The notes under the pieces are model-generated. The model was given only the letters and a program-made list of their open reading frames with translations, made no database searches and was not told the origin of the DNA. A stretch of DNA of 64,000 bases from Membranipora membranacea. Its lineage: Eukaryota; Bryozoa; Gymnolaemata; Cheilostomatida; Membraniporidae. The stretch lies in contig OU612075.1 in NCBI GenBank assembly GCA_914767715.1, positions 14,012,001 through 14,076,000 on the forward strand, read 5' to 3'. A program made the translations under genes and the position numbers. This document shows positions 1-13,100 of the stretch, one piece after another (within the stretch, counting starts at the first letter, position 1; the number at the start of each line of letters is the position of its first letter).

Positions 1-1913
1 TACAACCCCCTATCAGGGGAGAGTTTTCTATTAATTGGATTGAGCTTGAGCTTATTGGATATCCGGGTATCCTGAGATCAGTTACAATACAATAGTGTAA
101 GCCTGCACTGCCATCAACTATTTTGCCTGCGAGTTATCTTATAATGTACAGAGAGCAGATAACTACAGAAAAGTAATCATTAATCCAGCCAAATTCTGTG
201 ACAATTTCAGTGCTTCTTTGTACAAATGCACCAATTTGATTAAATTGAGAAATAATGAGAGCATCATATCCACCCTTCAAGGCTGTCATCTCACAGGCTT
301 ATCAGTTCTGATGTACAATGACCTTCATAGCTAGATTTCAATCAATAGGCAAATAGTTATTATGTAACAGGAATGTATATGACGCAGCCAATACCCAGGA
401 TCCACTCCGTCCCTTCTAACCGCGTATGTGGTAGGCCCAAGCCCACAGCCAACTGTGATAAAGCAAAGCTCTCAGCAACCTATGAAGGTTATCAATACTC
501 AACACAATGGTTTTCTCAAGGTCGGCAAATGTTGAATACGCGCAAACATCACGAGCATTTTCGGTAATGTTATGTCATAGAACGTCTCTTTTCGAGTGGA
601 CAACTTGGCCGTAATTCGCAATTTGGAAGTTTTCCATCACCATCATGCGCGCCATGCATGATATTTGTTATGGACTCATGACCGCAAAGTGGATGGCGAA
701 CACGAGGTCAACTATGATGCAGAGTTATTTTTTCGTTGACTGCTGATGTTTTAATTTCTGCTGTAAAATTAAATTTTATTTTACCCCACCACTAAATGAA
801 AAGAATTAGGGTTCAAACCCATTATGAATCTTGAAATTCAGCGTGAAACCTCAGGGCAAAACGCTTGAGGACTTGGATAAACACTGGGTTCGGCGCTGTA
901 AGCTCTTCCAAAAGCCTCTATAACAAACAGAAGTGCCAAATGAGTTGATACTGACATGCAATTTAGGCGAGGCAGGGAGGCAGTGCAACAGACCTATGCC
1001 TTTCTTGCGGATTTAGCAGCATTAGACGAATTATTTGGACAGGCAGCATGAGTACATGTTGAAATTAAGAAACATAGCTAAGGTATGTATTTTATGACAT
1101 CAAATTAAAATCTGATACTTATCTGTCTGTTTCTGAACAAAAATTTTGTGCGAGATATTTATTTAATCTGAACCTTTCTGTATTTTTTCGCCCCATCTTA
1201 GAATCACAAGTGACACAAAAGTCTTGCTTTATATAAAACAGCTGATATCAATTAACTTCTAAAAACTAATCTAAAGATGCTAAAATGGGGATAATAGCAC
1301 CCACACTTCCTTTTTCTTCTTCTGTTTAACAGTGATACTGAGCACAGCTGTCTCTACTTTCTCTCTAGTCTTGTCCTTCTTCTCATCAAGCTTAGACGGG
1401 TATCCAAACAGTGAAGGTCGGGCGTTACTTGTCACCTCCAACTCTGGCATGTATAATATGCAACAAACTTTGTTAGTGTTATGTTAAGGTAAATACCAGA
1501 TAGAAGCTAATTACATATCACTACTCATATCACCGCAATGCCCATAAAATCACAGTTGTGCTCTCTGCCCGATTTCTAACCATGACCCTGTTACTACCAT
1601 CATATGTTGATGATAAGCTACCGTGATGTGATACGGGTAGCCTTACACAACTATCAAACCATCAAATCTCCGTATGTCGCTAACTGATATTCCATCATGG
1701 TGTGAAGACAACTATCCTATCATTAAAGGTCATGTCAAAGAAGAAAGCGACATAACTCCCAGCACCCTAGTAACCATCAAATCAGCCCTGAACAATCAGA
1801 TGAATCGGAATATCTTATCACCTCATCACACAAGAAGTTAACATTAAACACAAACAGCCATACCCTGAAAGTGTAATGAATAAAAACGTCATCATGAAGT
1901 ACCTACAAGTAAC
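1..1913. other. Intergenic, no gene seen
   Basis: AT-rich sequence with only short random open frames. I see no exon with convincing splice sites or family similarity and no clear repeat. The fold-back element begins at its right edge. Confidence 0.5.
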
Positions 1914-1995
1914 AGAGCAGTTACAGCTAGGCTGCTTCTGGCCTATATAGCAATCCATCCTATTAGGCCAGAAGCAGCCTAGCTGTAACTGCTCT
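1914..1995. repeat. Perfect inverted repeat, 32-bp arms, 18-bp loop
   Basis: Positions 1914-1945 and 1964-1995 are exact reverse complements, starting AGAGCAGTTACAGCTAGG. The inner part matches the outer terminus of the right arm near 3920-3945, so this looks like two element ends placed head to head. Confidence 0.9.
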
Positions 1996-2619
1996 ATAAA
2001 ATAATGGCACGGACAATTTTTGATGGCAGGAAACTGATCGCAATTTTATACTTCATTGATGTTTCTTCTGTAAAATTCACCGGGTGTAACCAGTTGTAGT
2101 GGTCATATTTAGAAATTAAAACGTGTTTTGTTTTTGCATAATATGTGTGGGGACATAAATCCTATTCTGTGTAATCTCACTAATCTAATCTTCAGGGAAT
2201 TCCAGGTTGAAACTGCATTGTGGGGATTTTGTTGACATGCCAATTTATTTACCAAGTAAACTTGCAGAACCTGCTCGTGTTAGATCAGGAAAAATTTAAA
2301 ATTTTCAATAAGTATAATGTCAGATCTTTATGAGGTTAGTATGATACTGTCTTGCGGCAGCATATCCGCAATATTTCTCAAAATTGCATATAATAAGTGA
2401 AAAGATAAGAATTCAATAAAAGGTGTTTCTAGGGTGGAACAACGTGGTGAATCCAAACTTAAGGTTGTATGCAGTTGTAGCGATCATGTCAGCGGCAGCG
2501 CGACAGCATATCCTCATTTCTTCTAAAAATTGCTTTTAATGAGTGAAATATTAAGAGTTTAAATAAAAGGTGTTTTAAGGGTATAACAACGTGCTAATAT
2601 AAAGAAATAGGGTGTAACC

Positions 2620-2743
2620 TAGAACAAGTTTTATCCAATTGCCTGCATGCCTATTGCTCCCAATCCACTGGTCACGCCGCGGCGTGACCAGTGGATCGGG
2701 AGCCACGGCTCGGAATGCAGGCAAATGGACCAAACTTGGTCTA
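2620..2743. mobile_element. Palindromic MITE, copy 1 (nested)
   Basis: About 124 bp forming one long hairpin. The centre is a perfect palindrome, CCACTGGTCACGCCG followed by its complement. The ends are inverted repeats of the form TAGAACAAG...CTTGGTCTA. The flanks GTGTAACC and GTGTACCC may be a target duplication. It interrupts a tandem unit of the fold-back element and so is younger than it. Other copies are at 21298-21417 and 49390-49497. Confidence 0.8.
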
Positions 2744-3945
2744 GTGTACCCAGTCGTAGCAATCATGTCAGCAGAAGATCGGCAGCGCGGCAGCTTATCG
2801 CAATTTTTCTCAAAATCGCCAATAATAAGTGAAATGTTACGAGTTTAAAACAAGGGTATATCTAGGGTAGAACAACGCGCTGAATCCAAAACTGAGAGTG
2901 TACCCGGTTGTAGCAATCATGTCAGCGGCAGCATACCTGCAATTTTCTTCACAATCGGTTAGGTAAGTGAAATGTCAAGTGATTAATATGGTCAGCAAGA
3001 AACACGACTATATGTATGATTTTAACAAGATATTATATCACATCATTTTAAAATGTGGTCAGTGACAGCACTACATCTCAACGAGAACAAGACAAAAAGC
3101 AGCCTAGACATAAGACTGCTCAAAACATGACAGCGTGAGACAAATTTGATGTAGTTGAAGAGGTCAGCCGCAGCACTACTGCATATCCCAAATATTCACA
3201 CTATCGATATGTGATTAGTGGGAAGTCAAGAGTTTGATGCAGTTGGCACAAGTCAAGACTATAGTACTGGGTTCTTCATTGTATATGTTTTATCATTGCA
3301 TGAGATGGTTGATGAGAGACAGCGCTACCGCATATCCCCATATCATGTCATTAGCATGTTAGGAAAGTGTGCAAAGCTGGCATATCTAAGTTTTTCAGAC
3401 TCAGACTCAGACTCTGCTCATGTGTTATGCAAAAGATATCCAGCCAAAAAATGACATAAGAGGCAATTGAAACGTCAAAAATGTTGTTTGTAATTGCCCC
3501 AAGACAGTAATTGCCCCATACAATATCATACTAGTATCAAGTATCCTGCCATCAAGTATTTATAATCTTTGATACTAGTCCCATAAGAAGTATGACATAA
3601 TTCAATTGAAATTTTTCAATTTGTGCTGGTCTGATACGAGCAGCCTTCTCTCCAAGTTTACTTGGTGAATTAATTGCCATGTCGACAAAATCCCACAATG
3701 CAATTTCAACCTGGAATTCCCTGGTGATTAGATTACTTAGAATACACTGAGTAGGAGTTATTTCCCACACATATAATGCCCAAACAAAACACCTTTTAAT
3801 TTCTAAATATGACCACTACAACTGGGTACACCCGGTGAATTTTACAGAACATACACCAATGAAGTAAAAAACGTGATCAGTATCCTGCCATTAAATATTG
3901 TCCGTGCCATAACAACTTATGCTATAGCTGCTTCTGGCCTATATG

Positions 3946-4604
3946 ATCTGTTGGCTGGTGAGACGACCTGATTGGAACGCGACAATTGATTTTTTCATTT
4001 AATGTCATGAATGGACACGCTCCACTGCTATAAAATAGTTAGAGATTCTTGTGCTTGCTGGCATGGATAATATACTACAACCAACACCTATCATATTTCT
4101 CGTTTTGTTTATTCACTAAATGCACTGTGCAACTTGCAGTTTATTCAGTCAACATCTAGCTCAACATGGATAGGGATTAAAGAGAGCCAAGCAAAGCATA
4201 AGGGATTGTTTTGTGAGAGCGTCCATCAGGCGTTTCCGCAACAAGTCAGTCAAGTTCATCATTAGCTAACTAACCCTCAGCAATCCAAGTTGGCTGTGGA
4301 TCAACTCTGCGTGGCACATATTTTGTGGTTTCCGAAAGGGGTTGCTTATAGGCCTACTCTGCTTTATTTTCGGATCTGACAACAATGTAAACAGCTCGAC
4401 ACATCACCAGATTGTCATGTGCCCTTATCAGTAACCAACTGGGTCACATCACAACTCAAGTGGGTCTGTAGGTGATAACAAAGCTTCTAACCTAACCTTA
4501 CTGGAACTGTTTAACTCAGATAAGGCAGGACGTGTTTTGCATGTGCTAAGTTCAGTTGTCAAAATTATCAGCTGCGAACTGTTATTACAAAACAAAAAGT
4601 CAAA
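3946..4604. other. Upstream region of PAR-bZIP exon 1a
   Basis: No gene or repeat recognised. It should contain the promoter and 5' UTR of the distal first exon, but I see no clear TATA box or initiator. Confidence 0.35.
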
Positions 4605-4791
4605 ATGACACTGGATACTATGTCGACAGTTACTGCTCAGCAGCAGAGACAAGCCCAGGCCTATGTGGCACAGCAGCAGGCCTTCCAGAACTGGAGGAAC
4701 GATCAGACAGTTAAGAGGTCAGCGGCCTACTGGAGAAGTTTCCTGGCTGACAACGGACCTCAGCAAGGGCAACCAGCAGCAGATCAGAGTG
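4605..4791 (+). CDS. Putative alternative first exon (1a) of the PAR-bZIP gene
   Basis: An open frame starting ATG at 4605 runs 62 codons plus one base and ends at a consensus donor (AGTG|GTAAGT). It is rich in Gln and Ala, with the motif KRSAAYWRSFLADN. The donor leaves phase 1, the same as proximal exon 1b, so both can splice in frame to the exon at 10644 and complete an Asp codon. Vertebrate PAR-bZIP genes are known to use alternative promoters and first exons. With this exon the protein would be 345 residues. It could instead be the first exon of an unrelated gene, but no other partner exon was found before 10164. Confidence 0.5.
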
Positions 4792-6084
4792 GTAAGTGAA
4801 CACAGCTAATTAATATCGAATATGGTCTGTAAAATCACACCCTCAAATTCTGAGAACAAAATTAACTTCTGTGTGTTATCCCACACTGTTAATGTTATTA
4901 AAGATTTTAACACTAAACTTATTTGCTTTTTTGCTAACATAGAGGCACTTCGTTTCTGTTGATTTCGAGCTCAGATAAAAATATTTAGTTTGCGCAGCAC
5001 TGCTGAACTGAACTCGATGACTGAGCTGATCACAGCACAAGCCCACCTGGAACGACCTGTGTGTTTAAACATGCACAATTTTTTCTTTATTTGAAATGAA
5101 AAAACAAATACATATAAACCGGCCGGCACTCATTGCTGAGCTGAGAGAGCAGCCAAGAGCTGCGTAGTTTTGCTTTTATTTATTTCGTAGCCAGGCCTTG
5201 GGAAGGTGTGTAAAAAATAAATCATGGGGAATTTTCTGATTTTAACCGACTGTTACAGAGGAGTTTCCCTGGTCTAATATCATGCTATCATGTCAATAGA
5301 TGGTAGTTGAACTTTACCTTCATCACAACATTTTTGCTTCAGCCATTGACAAGGCTGCTATAACCCATTCCAAAATAAACTCTAGATATTATTTTAGCAA
5401 CCTGACATTGAGAATTACCGCAAATCATCACAGTGGTCTAGTCAAGTAAAATATCTGGTATAATTTATGCAAAAAACCCAACGGAATTGGTCCATCCATT
5501 CTGTTGGTGCCAGCCTAAGGAGATAATGTGAAGTATGTGGGAGGATTTTAAGCCACAGTATAATGAGAATCCAATAATCTCAAGGTCACATTATCTGTCA
5601 AATTCAAGCTGTGGCGAAACTAGGCCTGGCAGTCTCTCTTATCTGCTTAGAACTACACAGCATCCCATAGTGAGGCTTATCTTTACTCACACCCTACAAA
5701 CCAAACATGCATACTGATTATTTACTGTGAATACATCAAGTATAAGGAAAAGAGTTATTTGTACCACGTCTCACTCTCAAAGCAGTCATTTTAATTCCAC
5801 CCATTTTGTAGTTGATCGAGTAAAATAGATATATAGTAGCAGTGTATATTTTGTATAGTCTGGATTTTTTGCACAGTCTGACCGTCAAAATTAAATCAAT
5901 AAATAATAGATTTACGGTATAGATAGGTTGACTGATGCATAGACAATATTTTTGTCTGCTTATTGTCACCTCATGAAATATGAATGTTATACATGTCAGG
6001 TAGTATATTAGGTGGTGTGTTTTCCTGTATGCAGTATGATATCCACATGACATAGTTTTCCCTGGTCTTAGCATGCATCCTTAC

Positions 6085-6109
6085 CAGAGACCATAGATAA
6101 TAGTCTCTG
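6085..6109. mobile_element. Miniature palindromic insertion, family B, 25 bp
   Basis: Reads CAGAGACCATAGAT and returns as ATAGTCTCTG. Flanks are TCCTTAC (6078-6084) and TCCCTAC (6110-6116), a 7-bp direct repeat with one mismatch. It resembles the copy at 19305-19334. Confidence 0.65.
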
Positions 6110-8880
6110 TCCCTACCGCGGAGAGCCCTGGTACAATTAGACTGAGAACTACCAATCACAAATAAGCTGCTTTGGAAGAGTAAATTACAGCGTCCACAGC
6201 AGGCTTCAGGCAGCTAATTAATAAACATGAGTTTCAGATACAATGAAATTGCACTCTTCTCGACAATGATATCTGGTAGAAAGTTTTTCACCAAAGTAGG
6301 CCTATACTTCTTGCAACTAGTATTCCTGTCAAAATTTCCCACCAATTTTATTCAGAACTTTAGCAGTATTAGATCGTAATTGTGATCTAAAAATCAAGCT
6401 GATACAAAATATTAATCTCTTGTGGAGGGCAATGGATTGATTGACGCAGATAAATCACTTTGAATGATAGAAAACAAAATCAGGTTTTCTTTTGAGTTGC
6501 AAGCTCTTTTTACATCCCGGAAAAAATCTTCACAAAACTTTTATTGCATACAAAGAATAGACCCACAACAATTACAGTATTTATAATCTTTGCCCACAAT
6601 ATGCCACAGTCAAAGATCATAAACCTCATTGCTATAGTACAATGACAATGACAGTATTTATGATCTTCGAAATTATTATATATTGAGATGGCCTTATTTT
6701 CATTCAAAGCCATTTGTTATGACCTCACTAATTGCTGTGTCATTCAATAAGAATTTAGTTTATCCTGCTTCTCTGCTTGTTGCGTTTAGACATCTCTGTC
6801 AAAGCCAAGAGTACGCTCAGAGAAAGTCCACTCAATACCACAAATTAGGTCTCACAGATCTGTACCCAAAGTCACCAGTTTTAACTGCAGCAATCACCTT
6901 ATAATGATCTCTCCTGTTCTGCTGGCATCTAGTATTGAATATATCAACTCTCTCACAGCGTAGACAAGAACGACGCTTGAACGTCTTTAGCAAATACCAC
7001 CACAACAACCCTGCTGTGCTCAAAAAATATATCAGCCGTGCCACCCACTCATCTGTGCGCAGACACTCTGAGCAATACTTTATCCACCAGTCTAACATTG
7101 TATCACCACCACGCTCATTCTTTATGCGAACTGCAAAGGATTGGAATTTACTTGCCCTTGATCACCTGCTCCTCAAACCTCCTAGCATTTAGCATTGGCT
7201 GTTCTGTTCCTATGAAATACTGATATTTTGACCTGGAACGATAAGCCGATTTTTGAGAATCCGGTTTCTAAAGTCACAGCTAAGTGCAGGACAAACAAGA
7301 GAGACTATGTTTTTTTTTAAAGTTATACGAGATTTTTAAAAGAATCTCTATTTTTTTAACGTATTTTGTAATATTGCCTAGATTTTAGTGTCATCAACTT
7401 AGCAAGTAGGATGGAAATTTAGAAATTACAATAATCAAATTAGTAATTAACTTATAATAAACTAAATCAAATTCTAGTTAGTTATGACTGTAATAAAGGC
7501 TGATCATCAAAAGATCAAAGATTTCTATTGGCTTATTGACTGTCAAGCTTACTACAACTTGTATTTTACGGTTTTAGTTCAATAAGAACAGCCTTGAACT
7601 TGACATTGTTCTAATAATCGCTTAAAATCCATTACTTTACTTCCCAGAATGTCATCTGGTCGCGGCGATCATTCATTTTGATGAATTTCCAGCCATTTTG
7701 TACAGATTATACATCCACCCCAATACATTACCACTTTAATTTCATATTGTTAAAATTTTAATCCTTCCATCATTCCAAAACTTTCTAAACCTCGTGATGA
7801 TTTTAATGCATCATTCAGTTAAAGGGAATCTAATTTTGGCTCAGAGCAATGAAAATTTTTTAAAATAACTACAAACAAGGGAACTAATAATATAATTGCA
7901 ATCTTGCTGGTTCATATTTTCAAACAGCCTGTCAAGCCCCTGAGAAACTTGATGCCACAAAACATAGATTGGCTAAAGATGGGTTACATCTAGTTATGTT
8001 TAGATTCACGGTCTATCAAGTTAATTTTCCTGCAAAATAATAAGGCCTCATATAGGAAACGATGAGTCTCTAAATTTGACCTTGTGTACCAGAATTGTCA
8101 ACAAATAGGCATACATAGTGACACCAATAAGGTGAAGAGATAGTGGAATATGGTGGTACCACGGACTGATATGATTGGATACAGCCAGTTTGTCACCTGT
8201 TCGGGGAGTGATGCTGCATTTTCTTGTCGTAATAAGAAGAATGAGGTATTCTACTACCTACAGGTTGCGACCAGAAACTGAGGTCACATTTCTAAGAAAA
8301 ACAAAATCATTGCATGAGAGGTAGAAAGTCATAACTGCCTGTTTGATTGATGAGGAGGTTTCATACGTGAATGACACTCAGGTGAACTCTTCTACCAGCA
8401 TAGATTTTAGGTTTCTAAGAAATATTCTGGGATTTTTGGGTTGTTTTCAGATGTCACGTAAAGTCATATATGAAAGGTGCAAAAGTCACCAACCTGAAAT
8501 GAGCAATGACTTGGACTCAAGCTTCTGTATATTAAAAAATATAATAGAATATAAAAGAGATGATAAAACTGGCAGAACTGATACAGTATAGAACTGACAA
8601 TGGCAAACAGTCCAAGCAGATCGTAATATGGCAACATCGAGATTCTGAAAATTTAGCGAGTGTATAAGGGAGACATCAAAATTGCTGAATGTGATTGAAA
8701 AGTAACAAATTGCAATTCTACAAATACTCAAATATTGCAAGTTATTTGACTACCCAGTCACCCCACAGCAATAACAGGCAAAGTAACAGATAAGAGCGCA
8801 ATAGTAGCTCAGTACCCAGCATATGGACAGAACTTTGATGATAATCATAGAAAGAGCTAATGGTAGCAAAAAGCGTCTTC

Positions 8881-8937
8881 TATGATTTGATGGTAGAATA
8901 AAAATTTACAGTTTATTATGTCTACCATCATATCATA
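8881..8937. repeat. Imperfect inverted repeat, 17-bp arms
   Basis: TATGATTTGATGGTAGA is answered by its near complement ending ATCATA, with a 23-bp loop. There is no obvious target duplication. It may be a decayed MITE or a chance hairpin. Confidence 0.5.
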
Positions 8938-9568
8938 ATCAGGAAGCGGAGTAGGTTTGACCAAAGAGTTAGAGGTTTGACACAGCTTCCTCCATCACAA
9001 GCATATATCGGGTTGTGTCTTAATTATCCTCCTTCCTGTAGTGAATGGTGAACTGAAAATTAGGCAGAGGCAAGCAGTGCCTGACATGTAGAGCTTAGCT
9101 TCATTCGTTTGGGTATATATACATGTATCCCCCTTTTAACAGGCCACTATAACCTACCATTGTCTGCCGCTGGCTATTTTTTAGAGTGGAGAGTGGAGTA
9201 GAGTGGGATTTTTATTGCTGCGTTTAGGGTTGTACAAACACACAGTAAATTTTGATTGATTGATTTATTGCATATCACAGACAATAATACATGTTGCAAA
9301 ATTCGGCGTAAATACTGGCCTCAAAAGTAGACATGAACAAACACGGAAAAAAAATCAGAACTCTGTAGGATTAGTTAAAACAAAATATCATTTAAAGTAT
9401 GTACAAGGTGACGTAAGCAAAACTGAGCACAGCGCAGTTCAAAGTACAAATCTCCCAATCAGAAACAGATCTGGTCGTCTGCATGAATGCAATGGCTGGA
9501 GGCCACCGGCATCAATTATTGGACTTCCTTGATTGAGCCAAAAAACTCCCTCAGTTCATCGATTCAAC

Positions 9569-9584
9569 CAAGGAGTACTCCTTG
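9569..9584. mobile_element. Miniature palindromic insertion, 16 bp
   Basis: Perfect palindrome CAAGGAGTACTCCTTG. Flanks are ATTCAAC (9562-9568) and ATTCAAT (9585-9591), a 7-bp direct repeat with one mismatch. It is the shortest of the class seen here. Confidence 0.55.
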
Positions 9585-9864
9585 ATTCAATAAACAAAGT
9601 TGATCCTTTTTTGATTGATAGTGCGTTTAACGGCGGCACTAGGTAACTAGGCAAGTTTTCTATAGTGCGGCACCGAGAGGTCTCTACTCTCAACTCCTTG
9701 ATGGCACCACTTATTGCAAGAAATTTGGTGAAATAATGTCAAATGAGAACAAATCCATTTGTTCCATTCCAGTTTTAGTCCCACTCCTGTGTAATCTTAC
9801 TTGGCTTATAATCTCATGTTCACATAGGACCACATAGCTATCAATTAGAACAGCCCATATTTGG

Positions 9865-10163
9865 CCCAATCACGTGAATGTACTTTACTCAGTACAGCGT
9901 GTACTAACAATGTACCAAATGCGAAGCTATAAACACGTTATCAAGGCACGTGATAGTCGTGATAATTTATGCGAATTATGGAAACCCATTGGCTTAGGCT
10001 AAATAGGTCATGATTACCTACACTGTGACGTCAGTTGCACGAGCCAATGTGCTTGCAAATCAGATTGTGACTGAACCGCAGAGCCAAAACAAGTACTAGG
10101 CAGAAAATTTCCTGCACTTTTGAACTTATCCACGATTCGATTTGTTATCCAGCCAACAAAACC
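9865..10163 (+). promoter_or_regulatory. Proximal PAR-bZIP promoter: two E-boxes, a CRE, CCAAT
   Basis: CACGTG E-boxes lie at 9871-9876 and 9947-9952. A full CRE, TGACGTCA, is at 10026-10033 and CCAAT at 10044-10048, just ahead of the exon 1b ATG at 10164. TTATGCGAA at 9968-9976 is close to a PAR-bZIP D-box. No TATA box is evident. Vertebrate PAR-bZIP genes are clock outputs driven through E-boxes; applying that here is inference. Confidence 0.5.
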
Positions 10164-13100
10164 ATGTCAGGATACAGACTAAGAGCTTTATTAGAAGACC
10201 AGGAGTTCTGTAACAACTTAGCCAATGGAGGAAATGCCCAGCTTGGTCTGCTTGGTCTTGGAGCAAAAGAAGAAGGTGTGTATTATTTTACCAACATGTG
10301 TTTGTTGTCACTTGATTTGTTGGTAAGTTGCTGCAGACACTTTGCTGTCCATTCTTCATTCTGAATAATTGTAAGTCTACTCAATTAAGGACCATGTGTG
10401 TTTCTCCAGTGATAACCAGGGGTAGGAATGGGAGTATATGAGGTAGATAAATTGAGTAAATGATAGGAAAGATAGATATAACACCATTTCTTTTTCAGTG
10501 AGAATCTCACTCAGTCAAGTGTTAGAACATGTCACAGGTTCCCATCCCGGTCCATTCAATCAATGAGAAGAGAGATTAGAGCTCTATCAAAAGGTGACCG
10601 TTCGACAAGATTTTAATACCTTGCCCATACTCTATTCTAATAGATAAAAAGAATAATAAGCTCTCCAGTGGAGTGTACAACCCAACCTCCGCAAGTCTAT
10701 TGAGAAACAACAATATATGGGATGATGCTGGACCCGAAGATGACTTCAATCTTGAGTATATGGACTTGGATGAATTCCTATCAGAGACAGGACTAGTCGA
10801 CGATCAGCACTTTGCTAGTCTACTCGGACCAAATTCAGCCATAACTGCTCCCTCACCTCAAAATCAACCGCAGCAGGACGAAGAAGATAAATCTCCAAAA
10901 CATCAGGTGAGGCAGCAGATTCAAAATTATAGTTTATATAGTATTCATTATTACATTATATGGTGATCGGTCGAACAGTTGAATATGAATCTTGTACAGC
11001 CTTGAGTGTGTAGTAAGTGCGGCCAATTTTCGATATTACTACACAAAAGCTGCTTCAGTTGTGATTAACACATTGTTGAAGTAGATTCATCGACTTCAGG
11101 CCTTCTCCAGCTGAATGCTTACTTGACATCCTCTTTGAACCAATCCAAATAAATCATCTTGTCAGATAAAATAACCAGCGATTTAAATTCCTAAACTTGT
11201 AGGGCTTTCAGTGGTCACAAGGGTTTCTGATGGAATCATGAGCAATAACTGTTATTTATTAATACCCGCTTGTGCTAGAACTTGACCTTTGGTTATAAAT
11301 TTTGCATGAGCAGGCGTATAATACACGTTATCAATTGTGTGGCTTAGTTTTGTTGATTCAGTCCAGTGAGCACGTGATTTGTTTCACTGTATTGAATTTT
11401 CAAGCTGAAAGTAAATAGCTTACAAGATACCTGCCATTACATTGACATGGCCGGTCAAGAAATAGCCGTGAATAGGCAATGTCACAGCAGTAGACTGTGC
11501 ATGGCACGTCACGGCAAATTTTTAATCGGCTGCGCAAGCAAAGAAGAAAAGCTCCTATGAAGTGTCCCATAAAACCAATTATCACCATTAGCTTGTACAG
11601 TATATATTTATAATAAAAATCTTACAATTATGACCATTATGTTCGCTCACATGAAATTTGTAATTTTAGCTTGATGCTCAAAAAGTCAGCTCATTGGAGA
11701 AGCTGTTATTAGAGGGTGGAGATTCCAGCGTCCCACCAGCTGACTCACCAGCATCCTCAGAGGCTGGAGTGGTCTCGGTAGCTGAGGCTACACAACAGAT
11801 ATTACCTACTACAGTCGTCGAAGACTCCGATACAGACTCGCCTGTCAAGAGTAGGTTTTAATACTACATCTTTATGATACTATTTTACAATTTCTAGTAT
11901 CATTATTTAGTCACTTAAGGGAAGTTATCTACTACATTCAAGGAACTGGGTATCATTGTGGCCTATGTGTAATAGTGAGAACATGATCAACAACTGGAAT
12001 TAAACCGTCTTAGTTACTCAGTGGAAGTGACTGGTCAACAACAGCAATATAAGCTTCCAGGCTGTCTCCTATACCTCCACATCAGATCACAAAGTAGTAT
12101 GGTACTGATATGCCCGATACAGAATATTGATTGATCACTCATAAAGGCTAAAACTGATGGTTAGAAACTGAAATAATCACACTTGATACACATCAATATG
12201 AGGTGTGAATATTTCATTTCTCACCTCAATGATAGGAACGTTCACTTAGTAACATTAAGCAGAGGGTATGGGATGGGATGTTGTTATTGGTGGTCAGTTC
12301 ATCCACCTGGCTATCTGATATGACCTTCATGTCTGTCATTTACTGGCAGGTACCTGTCACTGCGTTAGGCAACTTTTCTATTGAATTGAGTTTCACAATG
12401 TACACTTATCGTCTTGCAAAATATCGATTTACTGATAGTCTCGCGGCAGCCCCTTCCTATCGTCGTTATGATGGGATTATGAGTATTTCAGTAAAACTAC
12501 ATGACAAAACCATGCGAACCATTTTGAATTTATACCTTACAATCCTGGTTATTCCTTCTGGACCAATTTACACTATATTATTATTTCAATGATTTACTAT
12601 GAAATTTACACCATGTTGTAACTCCGAGCACAGGTTCGGTCAGCTAAGTGGTCAGTTAGTGATTAAGTTGGTGGGAGATGGGGTGTTATGATACGCTGGG
12701 ATAGGATGAGAATTTTGCTGATGCCTAGTTACTAACTTGGATTGTTCTTCTTTCAGAAAATACAGTGAAGCTTACAGCCGATCAGATTGTTAAGAAGAGG
12801 AAGTATTCAGAGGATGGGGAAGGGCTCACTGAGACATCAGTAGTCGTTGTTCCAGGTAGGTTTGTGACTATTATGGGTATTTGTTTATAAGTCACATTGT
12901 TCCAGTCTGTAATGTAGCTGATATAACATAGAATATAGATGGAAGGCAGCAATAGTGTGTACCGTGGTATTGGTCTTCTTATGAACTGATCAAGCTTTCT
13001 GTAAATATTCTGGCTTTATCAACGTTTTTATAGTATTCTCTGTTTTTTTTCCAGGCTCAGAGGGATTTGATCCATCAGCAGCCAAGTTTGCTCCAGAAGA

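Larger units (their letters stand above)
1914..3945. mobile_element. Fold-back non-autonomous DNA transposon, about 2 kb
   Basis: The left arm (about 1964-2330) reads as the diverged reverse complement of the right arm (about 3590-3945). Both outer ends carry the core GGCCAGAAGCAGC or its complement. Between the arms lie three or four diverged tandem units of roughly 140 bp (near 2440, 2750, 2880 and 3050), each with a version of AGCAATCATGTCAGCGGCAG. No transposase frame is present. The left end carries an extra inverted copy of the terminus (1914-1995), and a MITE is nested at 2620-2743. This is the architecture of fold-back elements; the superfamily is not assigned. The outer limits are approximate. 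Confidence 0.7.
4792..10163. other. Intron 1a / upstream region of exon 1b
   Basis: About 5.4 kb with no convincing coding exon. It holds two miniature palindromic insertions (6085-6109 and 9569-9584), a 57-bp hairpin (8881-8937) and the proximal promoter motifs near 9870-10048. The open frames here show no splice context or family similarity. Confidence 0.5.
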
